From: an uncultured Thomasclavelia sp.
Lineage (GTDB): Bacteria > Bacillota_I > Bacilli_A > Erysipelotrichales > Coprobacillaceae
Reading direction: 5' to 3'
DNA length: 49,578 nt
Assembly: GCF_944324745.1 (NCBI RefSeq)
Contig: NZ_CALUXO010000070.1
Span: 1 to 49,578 of the forward strand
Positions 17,216 through 25,097 of the stretch are shown here, piece by piece (within the stretch, counting starts at the first letter, position 1; each line of letters opens with the position of its first letter). Below the pieces are notes generated by a model that was not told where the DNA came from, did no database searches, and saw only the letters and a program-made list of their open reading frames with translations. The translations under genes and the position numbers were made by a program.

Positions 17216-18460
17216 CTATACCTCACTTTTACTTTCATTTCCTGATAATCTTTGTCTTTCCATGGGTTTAAAGAATGGATAATAGATACATCCAGCGATA
17301 ACTAGGGAAACAACACCCCAAATAACTGCTGGAATATTACCGCCAGTCACTAAATAATGAGAGAATAGTGGTGGTGTGGTCCATGGAATATTGGCAACTG
17401 GACGACCAATGATATTAAAGAACATTAATAAATACGTTCCAGCTGATAGGGTTAAAGTTGTTAGGGTATAAGGAATAATCATATATGGATTCATAACTAA
17501 TGGGACCCCAAAAACAACTGGTTCGTTAATTTCAAAAATACTAGCTGGTAAACATAATTTGCCTAGAGTACTAAATCCTTTTTCTTTAGACCGGATCATC
17601 ATTAAAACTAATGGTAAAGTAGCGCCACCGCCACCTAAGAAAACAAACATCGTAAATCCGCTTGCAGTAATATAAGGAGGTGTTGTACCAGCAGCATATG
17701 CAGCAGCGTTAGCGCCAAACATCGTTAAGAAAAACGGATCAGCAATAGCTAAAACCGCACCACCGTGGATTCCAATGCTCCAAAGCATAGAACGAATAAA
17801 CATAAAGACTAAAAATCCTGGTAATGTATTTAACGCAAAGACAAATGGTGAAAAACAATCCATTAAAATCGAATTAATGTTTAAACCAAATATTACACGA
17901 ATAATCCAAACTAATGTTAAAATCACTAAGGCTGGAACTAGAGACATAAATGATTTGGATACTAATGGTGGAACTGTATCTGGAAAATGAATGACTAAAT
18001 CACGTTTTTGAAAAAAATGCATGATTGTTCCAGTAACCAAAGCAACAATGATAGCCGTAAATAATCCTGTTGTTCCAAATACTGATGTATCAATAGTATA
18101 ATCATCGCTCAATGTTATTAATAAAAAGGCAGCGATTGATATAATTGCGGTAATTAAAGGATCAATTTTAATATCGGTATATCCTTTAGCAAAATAATAA
18201 GCAACGCTGGCAGCACTGACTAATCCTACTATCCCAATAGTAATACTATTGACAGTAGTAATCATTGAAGCATATGGTTCAAAAAATGATTGAATAAAAC
18301 TAATTGGAATATTAGGGATTAGTAAAAAGATACTTCCGATAATAGTAAGTGGAACTGTGACCATCATCCCATTTTTAACGGCATTTAAATGATGTTGAGT
18401 AGCTAGTTTATTTAATGGCGGAGCCATCTTTTGTTCAACAAAATTAAGTATTGTATTCAT
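17216..18460 (-). CDS. PTS EIIC permease, lactose/cellobiose family
   Basis: The 414-residue membrane protein has about 10 helices and the family signatures KNGMMVTVPLTIIGSIFLL near the N-terminus and FEINEPVVFGVPLVMNPY near residue 308, the substrate-site motif of the Lac/Cel EIIC family. It transports a sugar while it is phosphorylated. No EIIA or EIIB gene accompanies it, so those parts must come from another locus. First gene of the operon EIIC-GH4-SIS-regulator-dehydrogenase. RBS AAAGGAAA precedes ATG by about eight bases. Confidence 0.88.
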   Translation of the reverse strand: MNTILNFVEQKMAPPLNKLATQHHLNAVKNGMMVTVPLTIIGSIFLLIPNIPISFIQSFFEPYASMITTVNSITIGIVGLVSAASVAYYFAKGYTDIKIDPLITAIISIAAFLLITLSDDYTIDTSVFGTTGLFTAIIVALVTGTIMHFFQKRDLVIHFPDTVPPLVSKSFMSLVPALVILTLVWIIRVIFGLNINSILMDCFSPFVFALNTLPGFLVFMFIRSMLWSIGIHGGAVLAIADPFFLTMFGANAAAYAAGTTPPYITASGFTMFVFLGGGGATLPLVLMMIRSKEKGFSTLGKLCLPASIFEINEPVVFGVPLVMNPYMIIPYTLTTLTLSAGTYLLMFFNIIGRPVANIPWTTPPLFSHYLVTGGNIPAVIWGVVSLVIAGCIYYPFFKPMERQRLSGNESKSEV

Positions 18461-18668
18461 AACTATTTTTCCTTTCTCTATTATTTTAAGAGCTCTTATC
18501 TTTACATATTCATCATATAATGATTATTTATTTTTTTGAATTGTCACTATGACCATTGCCTTTGTGGAAAAAAATGCACTAGTTAAAAAAATAATATTAA
18601 ATATTTGTTATAAAAATATTAAATTAATGATTTTTATTTCATTAATTTGTGATTTAGATATAATTATA
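18461..18668 (-). promoter_or_regulatory. Leftward promoter region of the PTS operon
   Basis: Read on the minus strand, TATATGAT-like -10 sequence near 18515-18522 lies behind a weak GTGACA -35. A palindrome AAGAGCTCTT (18488-18497) lies in the leader and may be a regulator site. No antiterminator-type RNA hairpin of the BglG class is visible, in line with a DNA-binding PRD regulator. Confidence 0.4.
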
Positions 18669-18696
18669 TTGAAAACGAGCCTGTTTTTGATATAAT
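18669..18696 (+). promoter_or_regulatory. Promoter of the 18.7-kb structured RNA
   Basis: TTGAAA (18669-18674), a 16-base spacer and a consensus TATAAT (18691-18696). Transcription should begin close to 18702, at the base of the first hairpin. Confidence 0.65.
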
Positions 18697-18701
18697 TCGA
18701 C

Positions 18702-18840
18702 TATAGTCTACTTTAAAGACTATATGAAATTATTTTTAAATCAGTAATCATCGTCTAGGGCGTGTTACTGATTTAAAATGGCAATAAGGTTTCTTGTACA
18801 CACTTTTTTAAGTAGCGTATAGGAATTTTATTGCTTTTTA
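18702..18840 (+). ncRNA. Candidate structured small RNA, about 140 nt
   Basis: Three helices follow the promoter with little space between. Helix 1 is TATAGTCT / AGACTATA (18702-18724). Helix 2 is a perfect 14-base stem (18734-18747 with 18765-18778) capped by a 17-base loop that contains TCTAGGGCG. Helix 3 is a long interrupted terminator hairpin whose base is GCAATAA / TTATTGC (18781-18834), followed by TTTTTATTT. No open frame of note lies within. It ends 300 bases before the next gene, so it looks like an independent RNA rather than a leader. I do not recognise an Rfam family. Confidence 0.55.
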
Positions 18841-18908
18841 TTTATAAAAATTTTTGGTAACAATATAGAGTAATACTATCGAATAAAGGATATTAGATTG
18901 GCAAGAAG

Positions 18909-18950
18909 ATGAAAATAAATAGAAAATTTAAATTGAATTTTAAGCAATAG
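18909..18950 (+). CDS. Possible 13-residue peptide (speculative)
   Basis: ATG at 18909 opens a short basic frame, MKINRKFKLNFKQ, whose TAG lies in the 5' arm of the following terminator. The RBS is only AAGAAG. It could be a leader peptide or chance. Confidence 0.15.
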   Translation: MKINRKFKLNFKQ

Positions 18951-18969
18951 GGTAATAACTCTATTGCTT
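18942..18969 (+). terminator. Intrinsic terminator
   Basis: AAGCAATAG / CTATTGCTT with a ten-base loop, then TTTTTT. It is a second terminator behind the structured RNA and insulates the regulator pair that follows. Confidence 0.75.
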
Positions 18970-19078
18970 TTTTTGTATCTAGAATAAATAAAATAATAAC
19001 TAGAGGAATATTAAGCTATAAAAATGGTTTAGATATTTTTAACAATTTGTGAAATTAATAAAAAATATATCAATTATT

Positions 19079-19135
19079 TGTTATAATAAAATCATACTTA
19101 GGTTGATATGATATTGTTGTAAAACGATATCATAT
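19079..19135 (+). promoter_or_regulatory. Promoter and dyad before RpiR pair 2
   Basis: An extended -10 box TGTTATAAT lies at 19079-19087. Downstream, ATATGATAT (19106-19114) and ATATCATAT (19127-19135) form a perfect inverted repeat with a 12-base gap, in the 5' leader. This may be an autoregulatory operator. Confidence 0.5.
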
Positions 19136-19168
19136 TTATTAATGGTTAGAAAGTTTTAGGTGGTGAAT

Positions 19169-19885
19169 ATGTATACTATAGAAAGATTACAAAATTTGAC
19201 AGAATATTCAGATATCGATAGTGTTGATCGGATATTAGCTGAATATTTTTTAGCTAATTTAAATAATTTATCACATCTAACATTAAAAAAATGTATTCAA
19301 GAAACAGGGGTATCTAAAGCTTCTATTCATCGTTTTTATAGTCATGGTGGTTTTAATAATTTTAAATCACTCCTTACAGTACTTTCTCGAGAAGTTAGTG
19401 ATGGTTATAGTTATTCAAGTAATTATGATAGTAATATTGAATTTAATAGTAACCAGTTAAAATATTTATGTAATTGTTTAATTAAAGCTAAGCAAGTAAT
19501 GTTTTATGGTAAACAAGATGAAATAGATTATTTTAATCATCTAAAATATCTTTTGGTGCGAGCTGGAATTACTGTTTTATCCTTAAATTTATGGGATATG
19601 GAGATGGTTAATAATCGCATTGATCGTTTAAATGATAATGATGTTTTAATTGTTGTTGATAGTACTTTAAGAATTCAAAACATGTTTGAAATGACGATGA
19701 CTAGAAGTTATTTATTGAATTTTGAACGATTAAAAAATGCTAAATTTTATTGTTTCTATTTAGGCAGTAGTAATTGTGACCAGTATTTTGGATTCAAAAA
19801 TATTAAGATAAAAAATGACAATCGTATAGAGATTAGTCTATTAGTTGATGAAATGATTAAAAGATTAAAGAAGAAGGGATTTTAG
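19169..19885 (+). CDS. RpiR-type transcriptional regulator, pair 2 member B
   Basis: The 238-residue protein has an RpiR-like HTH (LKKCIQETGVSKASIHRFYS, near residues 39-58) and a SIS-like domain without the phosphate-loop serines (QVMFYGKQDEIDYF). The ATG at 19169 is chosen because AGGTGG lies five bases before it; the two GTG codons upstream are part of that Shine-Dalgarno. It resembles member B of the first pair, which comes second there, so gene order is reversed between the two loci. Its stop overlaps the start of the next gene by one base. Confidence 0.72.
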   Translation: MYTIERLQNLTEYSDIDSVDRILAEYFLANLNNLSHLTLKKCIQETGVSKASIHRFYSHGGFNNFKSLLTVLSREVSDGYSYSSNYDSNIEFNSNQLKYLCNCLIKAKQVMFYGKQDEIDYFNHLKYLLVRAGITVLSLNLWDMEMVNNRIDRLNDNDVLIVVDSTLRIQNMFEMTMTRSYLLNFERLKNAKFYCFYLGSSNCDQYFGFKNIKIKNDNRIEISLLVDEMIKRLKKKGF

Positions 19886-20646
19886 TGAATACAGTTTTAG
19901 GATTAATTATTCTTTTATCGCAGAATAATATCGAAAAGGGAATTGCTTATAATCTTTCTAATTTTATTATTGATAATTTAGCTGAAATCAACAATATGAG
20001 TATGCAAGAATTAGCTAAACGTTGTTTTATTTCAACTTCATCAGTAATAAAATATTGTCGTTTATTAGGATTTAATAGTTATAGTGATTTTAAATGGCAG
20101 TTACAGTCTACGTATCAAAACCGTAAATTGCAATTGTTTGAAAAACAAGAGAAAATATCTTTTGAAAAATTATTTGAAAAAATTCAAAATCTTAGTATTG
20201 ATCCAATTAATCAAACAGAACTATTTGAAAAAGTCAGTAATACAGCTAAGATTATCAACCAAACTAAATCAATTTATATTTATGGAGCGGTTTTTCCAGT
20301 TATGCTGACTCAGGCATTTTGTGAGGATATGTTGATGATGGGGGTTGCTGTCCATATGAAACATATTAGCTATGCACCATTAGAAATTGAAAATAATAAT
20401 AATGATACTGTAATGATCATTTCTATTTCAGGTCGTTTTCAAGAAACTCATCAAGCTGAATACCAAAAAATGTGTCAACTTAATCCTAACACTATCTTAT
20501 TTTCTCAAGATATTGAACATATAAATAATCTAAAAATTAATTTTGCATTACCGAAAACTGATAGCAGTGAATATGATGATTTAGTTTTGCTACTAACATT
20601 AGATATGATCAAAAATAAATATTATTTAGACTTTTACCAGAGATAA
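19885..20646 (+). CDS. RpiR-type transcriptional regulator, pair 2 member A
   Basis: GTG start at 19885, one-base overlap with the previous stop and RBS AAGAAGGGA. The N-terminal HTH reads MQELAKRCFISTSSVIKYCR near residues 38-57. The C-terminal SIS-like domain includes IYIYGAVFPVMLTQAF and MIISISGRF, the latter with part of the phosphate loop intact. Together with member B it forms a tightly coupled pair, probably a heteromeric sensor of a phosphosugar. The terminator at 20657 closes the operon, and the operator and promoter of the large surface protein follow at once; that gene is the most likely target. Confidence 0.78.
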   Translation: MNTVLGLIILLSQNNIEKGIAYNLSNFIIDNLAEINNMSMQELAKRCFISTSSVIKYCRLLGFNSYSDFKWQLQSTYQNRKLQLFEKQEKISFEKLFEKIQNLSIDPINQTELFEKVSNTAKIINQTKSIYIYGAVFPVMLTQAFCEDMLMMGVAVHMKHISYAPLEIENNNNDTVMIISISGRFQETHQAEYQKMCQLNPNTILFSQDIEHINNLKINFALPKTDSSEYDDLVLLLTLDMIKNKYYLDFYQR

Positions 20647-20656
20647 GTATCAAACT

Positions 20657-20680
20657 AACTAAACTGATAATGGTTTAGTT
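20657..20680 (+). terminator. Terminator of RpiR pair 2
   Basis: AACTAAAC / GTTTAGTT with an eight-base loop, followed by TTTTTTG. Confidence 0.75.
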
Positions 20681-20694
20681 TTTTTGCTTTTTAA

Positions 20695-20711
20695 GTCTCA
20701 AAATTTGAGAC
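20695..20711. promoter_or_regulatory. Putative RpiR operator, copy 2 (perfect dyad)
   Basis: GTCTCAAAATTTGAGAC is a perfect 8-1-8 palindrome, 80 bases before the -10 box of the MBL-fold surface protein and 49 bases after the RpiR pair. Dyads of this size and TGA-rich arms fit known RpiR-family sites. Confidence 0.55.
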
Positions 20712-20768
20712 AAATTCCAAAATAAAAAAATTGGTTCAATAAAAGAAATCAATGTGATTTTAAAAAGT

Positions 20769-20796
20769 AAGAAAGCGATTTCATTAGTGATATGAT
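20769..20796 (+). promoter_or_regulatory. cre-like CcpA site and extended -10 promoter
   Basis: AAGAAAGCGATTTCAT (20769-20784) matches the catabolite-responsive consensus WTGNAARCGNWWWCAW with one mismatch. It covers the -35 region of the promoter whose extended -10 is TGATATGAT (20788-20796). Position predicts repression in preferred sugars. Confidence 0.6.
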
Positions 20797-20819
20797 AGAG
20801 GCAAGGAGGAAAGGTATAG

Positions 20820-23800
20820 ATGAAAAAAGGAAAAAACATATGTGCCTCAGTAATTGCCTTGACATTAATGTTTAGTCAAGTAAGTACTAATTTTATTAAT
20901 GTCTATGCAAATGAGACCGACGGGACTGTGGGAACAGTCATTGACAATAATCAATTAAATACTGAAAATGCCGCTACAGAAACGGTAACTGGAAATTATG
21001 AACAGGCAATCAGTGAAGTAACTTTCCCTAAATATGAAAGTGATGGCACTAAGGAAGATGTTCATGTTTCAGATTTATTAAAACAACACTTAGATACGAC
21101 AAATTTAACTGGTGTTAAAAATGATAATAATCAAACTTTGACATTCAGTGATGTTCAATTAAAAGACGTTTACTTAAATTCAGAATACTTAAATGGGGTA
21201 TCTGAAGCAGGTATTAGTTTCTACAACATGGTAAATTATTTTACTGATGTTAAACAAATAAAACAGATGTTAGATGCTAATCCAGGATATAGTGTCATTG
21301 ATAGTGCTGGTAATGTTGTTGATAGCAGCTATATCGACGAATTATTAGGATTAATCAATCAAATCTTGAATTTTGATACATCAACAAACTTAAAATATGA
21401 TTATGATTCAGTTTATGATAGTAATGTATTTGCCCAAAATCCAGAAGTAGGTGGAACAGATGTCATTGCTACTAGTGAAGCTGGAAATGTAACCCTTAAA
21501 TTCCATATCGATTCACATGGTTGGTGGGGATATGATTTAGGTGCTGATGATTCAATTACTGGGTTAGTATTAGGATTTTCACAAGAGGAAATTGATGCTG
21601 ATCATGCTGAACATGAAGGACCATTAACTCATGCATACGCAAACTTCTTTGCGATTGATATGCAGACAAAAGGTAATGGAAGCTGGTATATGTTAAGAAA
21701 TACGGATTTGGAAAATCCAGTAATTTATGTCAGTGAAGATGGAAAAGAAGCCTTTATGATCGATGTTGACTTCTATGGTGAAAATGTTATTAATAAAGTA
21801 ATCAAAGATGTCATTGGACCAGAATGTGAGTCTTTAAAGATTTTCTTAACTCATAATCATAGTGATCATGTCAATAACTTGGCTATCATTGCTCAAGATG
21901 AAAGATTAAAAGATATTACATCAATCTATTGGCCAGAAAATGAACCACATACGCAATTAGATGGAGTAGATTTAGTAACTTTATTTGGAGAAGATAAAGT
22001 AACGACCATCGCTGATGGACAAAAATTCAGTGTGGCTGACCATGAATTCCAATTTGTTGAAATTCCTGATGAACATACACCAGGTGGTGGACAATTAGCT
22101 GATTTAACTAATAATGTTTTATACAGTGGTGATACTTTAGGAGCTCAGGTTCATTTAGGAGGATCAACAGTAAGTTTATCATCATTAGACGGCTGGTTAG
22201 CTGGAGCTCAAAAGACAGTTAAATATATTGAAGATAACGATATTAATTACATTATTGGTGGTCATACTGGATATTTGAATAATCCAGCCTATGCATCATG
22301 GGTTGAAACAGCAATGCAATATGCTAAAAATCAATTTAACGCTGATCCATTATGGACAGGTGGTTTAGTAATTGTCGAAAATGGAGAAGTAGTAACTGGA
22401 GACCGTTTAGGAGAAATCTTTAGTAATGGATTATCAGATCGTGAAGAATTAAATGTTGCATCAGCTAATTTTAGAAATAATGTCACTTCTCAGGTTCAAG
22501 GAGACTATGAACAAGCAATCAGTGAAGTAACTTTCCCTAAATACGAAAGTGATGGAACTAAAGAAGATGTTCATGTTTCAGATTTATTGAAACAACACTT
22601 AGATACGACAAATTTAACTGGTATTAAAAATAGCACTAATCAAACTTTGACATTCAGTGATGTTCAATTAAAAGATGTTTACTTAAATTCAAAATACTTA
22701 AATGGGGTATCAGAAGCAGGTATTAGCTTCTATAATATGGTAAATTACTATACTGATGTTTTACAAATTAAACAGATGTTAGATGCTAATCCAGGATATA
22801 GTGTTGTTGATAGTGCTGGTAATGTTGTTGATAGCAGTTATATTGATGAATTATTAGGATTAATCAATCAAATCTTGAATTTTGATACATCTACAGATTT
22901 AAAATATGATATGGATTCAGTTTATGATAGTGAGGCATTTGCTCAAAATCCTGAAGTAGGTGGAACTGATGTTATTGCTACTAGTGAAGCTGGAAATGTA
23001 ACTTTTAAATTCCATATCGATTCTCATGGTTGGTGGGGATATGATTTAGGTGCTGATGATTCAATTACTTCTTTAGTATTAGGATTCTCACAAGAAGAAA
23101 TTGATGCTGATCGAGCTGAACATGAAAGTCCAATTACTAGAGCTTATGGAAACTTCTTTGTTATTGAAATTCCTACTGCTGGTAATGGAAGTTTATACAT
23201 GTTAAGAAATACCGATTTAGAAAATCCTATTATTTATGTTAATGAAGATAAAACGGAAGCCTTTATGATCGATGTTGATTTCTATGGTGAAAACGTTCTT
23301 AATAAAGTAATCAAAGATGTTATTGGACCAGACTGTGAGTCTTTAAAGATTTTCTTTACTCATAATCATGGTGACCATGTTAATAACTTAGCTGTAATTG
23401 CTCAAGATGAATACTTAAGTGATATTGCCACAGTATATTGGCCAGAAAATGAGCCACACACTCAATTAGATGGAGTTGATTTAGTAACTTTATTTGGAGA
23501 AGATAAAATTGTTGAAATCGCTGACGGACAAAAATTCGAAGCAGCTGGACATGAATTCCAATTTGTTGAAATTCCTGATGAACATACTCCAGGTGGTGGG
23601 CAAGTTGCAGATCTAACTAATAAAATCTTATATAGTGGAGATACTTTAGGAGCTCAGGTTCATTTAGGAGGAACAACAGTTGGTTTATCATCATTGGATG
23701 GATGGTTAGCTGGAGCTCAAAAGACAGTTAAATATATCGAAGATAACGATATTAATTACATCATTGGTGGTCATACTGGATATTTAAACAACCCAGCATT

Positions 23801-24254
23801 CGCATCATGGATTGAAACAGCAATGCAATATGCTAAAGATCAGTTGGCAGCAGATGCTTCATGGGCTGGTGGTTTAGTAATTGTTGAAAATGGAGAAGTA
23901 GTAACTGAAGATCGTTTAGGAGAAATCTTTAGTAATGGATTATCAGATCGTGAAGAATTGAATGTTGCATCAGTTAATTTCAGAAATGATCTACAAACTG
24001 AAGAACCTGGTCAAGATGAACCTGGTCAAGAAGATCCGGGACAAACACCTGGTCAAACACCAAGCGGTGATAATCAAAATCCAGGTACAACTGATGATAA
24101 TACTCAAACTCCTGCAGGTACTGTAACTCCTCAAAACAATCAAAATACGGCAGTAAAAACAGGTGATAATACTACTATGGAATTAAGCCTATTAGGATTG
24201 GCTGGAGCTGTAGCAGTATTGACAGTATTAAAGAAAATGCGTAAATTTAATTAG
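20820..24254 (+). CDS. Wall-anchored protein with two tandem 503-residue MBL-fold hydrolase units
   Basis: The 1144-residue protein starts with a signal peptide (to about residue 30, ending VYA). Two repeats of exactly 503 codons follow (58-560 and 561-1063), without any insertion or deletion between them. Each holds a full metallo-beta-lactamase site: HNHSDH at 345-350 and HNHGDH at 848-853, EHTPGG (His419, His922), SGDTLG (Asp438, Asp941) and GGHTG (His482, His985). Then come a Pro/Gln/Glu-rich spacer and a sorting signal with VKTGD, a hydrophobic stretch and a basic end (LKKMRK), as used by sortase. The substrate is unknown; MBL folds of this layout include lactonases, sulfatases and phosphodiesterases. 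Control by the adjoining RpiR pair and by CcpA is suggested by sites at 20695 and 20769. Confidence 0.8.
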   Translation: MKKGKNICASVIALTLMFSQVSTNFINVYANETDGTVGTVIDNNQLNTENAATETVTGNYEQAISEVTFPKYESDGTKEDVHVSDLLKQHLDTTNLTGVKNDNNQTLTFSDVQLKDVYLNSEYLNGVSEAGISFYNMVNYFTDVKQIKQMLDANPGYSVIDSAGNVVDSSYIDELLGLINQILNFDTSTNLKYDYDSVYDSNVFAQNPEVGGTDVIATSEAGNVTLKFHIDSHGWWGYDLGADDSITGLVLGFSQEEIDADHAEHEGPLTHAYANFFAIDMQTKGNGSWYMLRNTDLENPVIYVSEDGKEAFMIDVDFYGENVINKVIKDVIGPECESLKIFLTHNHSDHVNNLAIIAQDERLKDITSIYWPENEPHTQLDGVDLVTLFGEDKVTTIADGQKFSVADHEFQFVEIPDEHTPGGGQLADLTNNVLYSGDTLGAQVHLGGSTVSLSSLDGWLAGAQKTVKYIEDNDINYIIGGHTGYLNNPAYASWVETAMQYAKNQFNADPLWTGGLVIVENGEVVTGDRLGEIFSNGLSDREELNVASANFRNNVTSQVQGDYEQAISEVTFPKYESDGTKEDVHVSDLLKQHLDTTNLTGIKNSTNQTLTFSDVQLKDVYLNSKYLNGVSEAGISFYNMVNYYTDVLQIKQMLDANPGYSVVDSAGNVVDSSYIDELLGLINQILNFDTSTDLKYDMDSVYDSEAFAQNPEVGGTDVIATSEAGNVTFKFHIDSHGWWGYDLGADDSITSLVLGFSQEEIDADRAEHESPITRAYGNFFVIEIPTAGNGSLYMLRNTDLENPIIYVNEDKTEAFMIDVDFYGENVLNKVIKDVIGPDCESLKIFFTHNHGDHVNNLAVIAQDEYLSDIATVYWPENEPHTQLDGVDLVTLFGEDKIVEIADGQKFEAAGHEFQFVEIPDEHTPGGGQVADLTNKILYSGDTLGAQVHLGGTTVGLSSLDGWLAGAQKTVKYIEDNDINYIIGGHTGYLNNPAFASWIETAMQYAKDQLAADASWAGGLVIVENGEVVTEDRLGEIFSNGLSDREELNVASVNFRNDLQTEEPGQDEPGQEDPGQTPGQTPSGDNQNPGTTDDNTQTPAGTVTPQNNQNTAVKTGDNTTMELSLLGLAGAVAVLTVLKKMRKFN
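20991..24008 (+). repeat. Intragenic tandem duplication, 2 x 1509 bp
   Basis: Matching landmarks in both copies are always 1509 bases apart (GGAAATTATG at 20991 and GGAGACTATG at 22500; AATGTTGCAT at 22452 and 23961). The copies look about 85-90% identical by eye. Differences cluster in a few patches, such as residues 259-285 of copy one. Confidence 0.85.
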
Positions 24255-24261
24255 TTGTATT

Positions 24262-24288
24262 AAGCACTTCTAGTAAATGGAAGTGCTT
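24262..24288 (+). terminator. Intrinsic terminator
   Basis: AAGCACTTC / GAAGTGCTT with a nine-base loop, followed by TTTATTTTG. Confidence 0.85.
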
Positions 24289-24359
24289 TTTATTTTGATA
24301 AATGAATAATGGTAAAAGAAAATGTGGTATAATTTAAGTACTAGATAGGAGGTTTTTTT

Positions 24360-24632
24360 ATGAAAGTAAGAAAACATTATATATTTAAAGGTCGGGTTCA
24401 GGGCGTTGGCTTTCGCTTTAGTACTTATCAAATAGCCCAACAACTTGGACTTACTGGCTGGGTTCGTAATTTATATGATGGAACGGTCGAAGCTTGTTTT
24501 CAGGGTGAAGAAGAAACAATTAAACAGTTAGTCGATGAGTTAAACAAGATTAGATATATTAGAATAGATTCGATGGATATCGAAGATTTAGATGTATTAC
24601 CATCAGAAAAAGCTTTTAATATCGGATTTTAA
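24360..24632 (+). CDS. acyP: Acylphosphatase
   Basis: A 90-residue enzyme of normal family length. [10 protein letters not shown] holds the phosphate loop and catalytic Arg19, and [12 protein letters not shown] holds catalytic Asn37. It hydrolyses the carboxyl-phosphate bond of acylphosphates in the cytosol. RBS AGGAGG is ideal. The phosphoesterase gene starts two bases after its stop, so the two are co-transcribed. Confidence 0.95.
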   Translation: MKVRKHYIFKGRVQGVGFRFSTYQIAQQLGLTGWVRNLYDGTVEACFQGEEETIKQLVDELNKIRYIRIDSMDIEDLDVLPSEKAFNIGF

Positions 24633-24634
24633 AA

Positions 24635-25078
24635 ATGATTAAAATAGGGATTATTTCCGATACTCATAATGTCTTAAAAGAGGAAGTAATAGCTGATTTA
24701 AAAACGTGTGCTTATATTATTCATGCCGGAGATTTTGTCAAAAAAGAAATACTTGATCAGCTAAAAGAAATAGCGCCGGTTTTTGCAGTTAAAGGTAATA
24801 ATGATCAACTTGATTTAAAGGAAGAAGAATTATTTGAAATTGCGGGTTATCAATTTTATCTGGTGCATCAACTGAATACCGCCAAGAACGTAGATTTCTA
24901 TATTTATGGACATTCTCATCAATTGGCTTGTTATCAAAAGGGGAAAACATTGTATTTAAATCCGGGTGGTTGTGGTCGTCGTCGTTTTTCTTTACCATTA
25001 ACGTATCTTGTCTTATATTTACAAGATAATAATTATCGAATTGAAATTAAAAAAATTCCCACAAATAAAGGTAGTTAG
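24635..25078 (+). CDS. YfcE/MJ0936-family metallophosphodiesterase
   Basis: The 147 residues carry the compact calcineurin-like site: GIISDTHN near 5-12, HAGDFV near 32, VKGNNDQ near 52, HQ near 75 and YGHSHQ near 91, plus the family tail LNPGGCGRRRF. Small proteins of this type hydrolyse phosphodiesters in the cytosol; the natural substrate is uncertain. It is co-transcribed with acylphosphatase and ends within a long bidirectional terminator. Confidence 0.9.
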   Translation: MIKIGIISDTHNVLKEEVIADLKTCAYIIHAGDFVKKEILDQLKEIAPVFAVKGNNDQLDLKEEELFEIAGYQFYLVHQLNTAKNVDFYIYGHSHQLACYQKGKTLYLNPGGCGRRRFSLPLTYLVLYLQDNNYRIEIKKIPTNKGS

Positions 25079-25097
25079 TAAATAACTACCTTTATTT
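25063..25097. terminator. Bidirectional terminator
   Basis: A 15-base perfect stem (25063-25077 with 25083-25097) and a five-base loop, with A and T tracts on either side. It contains the stop codons of both convergent genes. Confidence 0.9.

Noticed and set aside
18702-18840. BglG-type antiterminator, T-box or tracrRNA
   Set aside because: No antitermination target follows directly, no T-box or specifier loop is seen, and no Cas9 or repeat array exists in the window.
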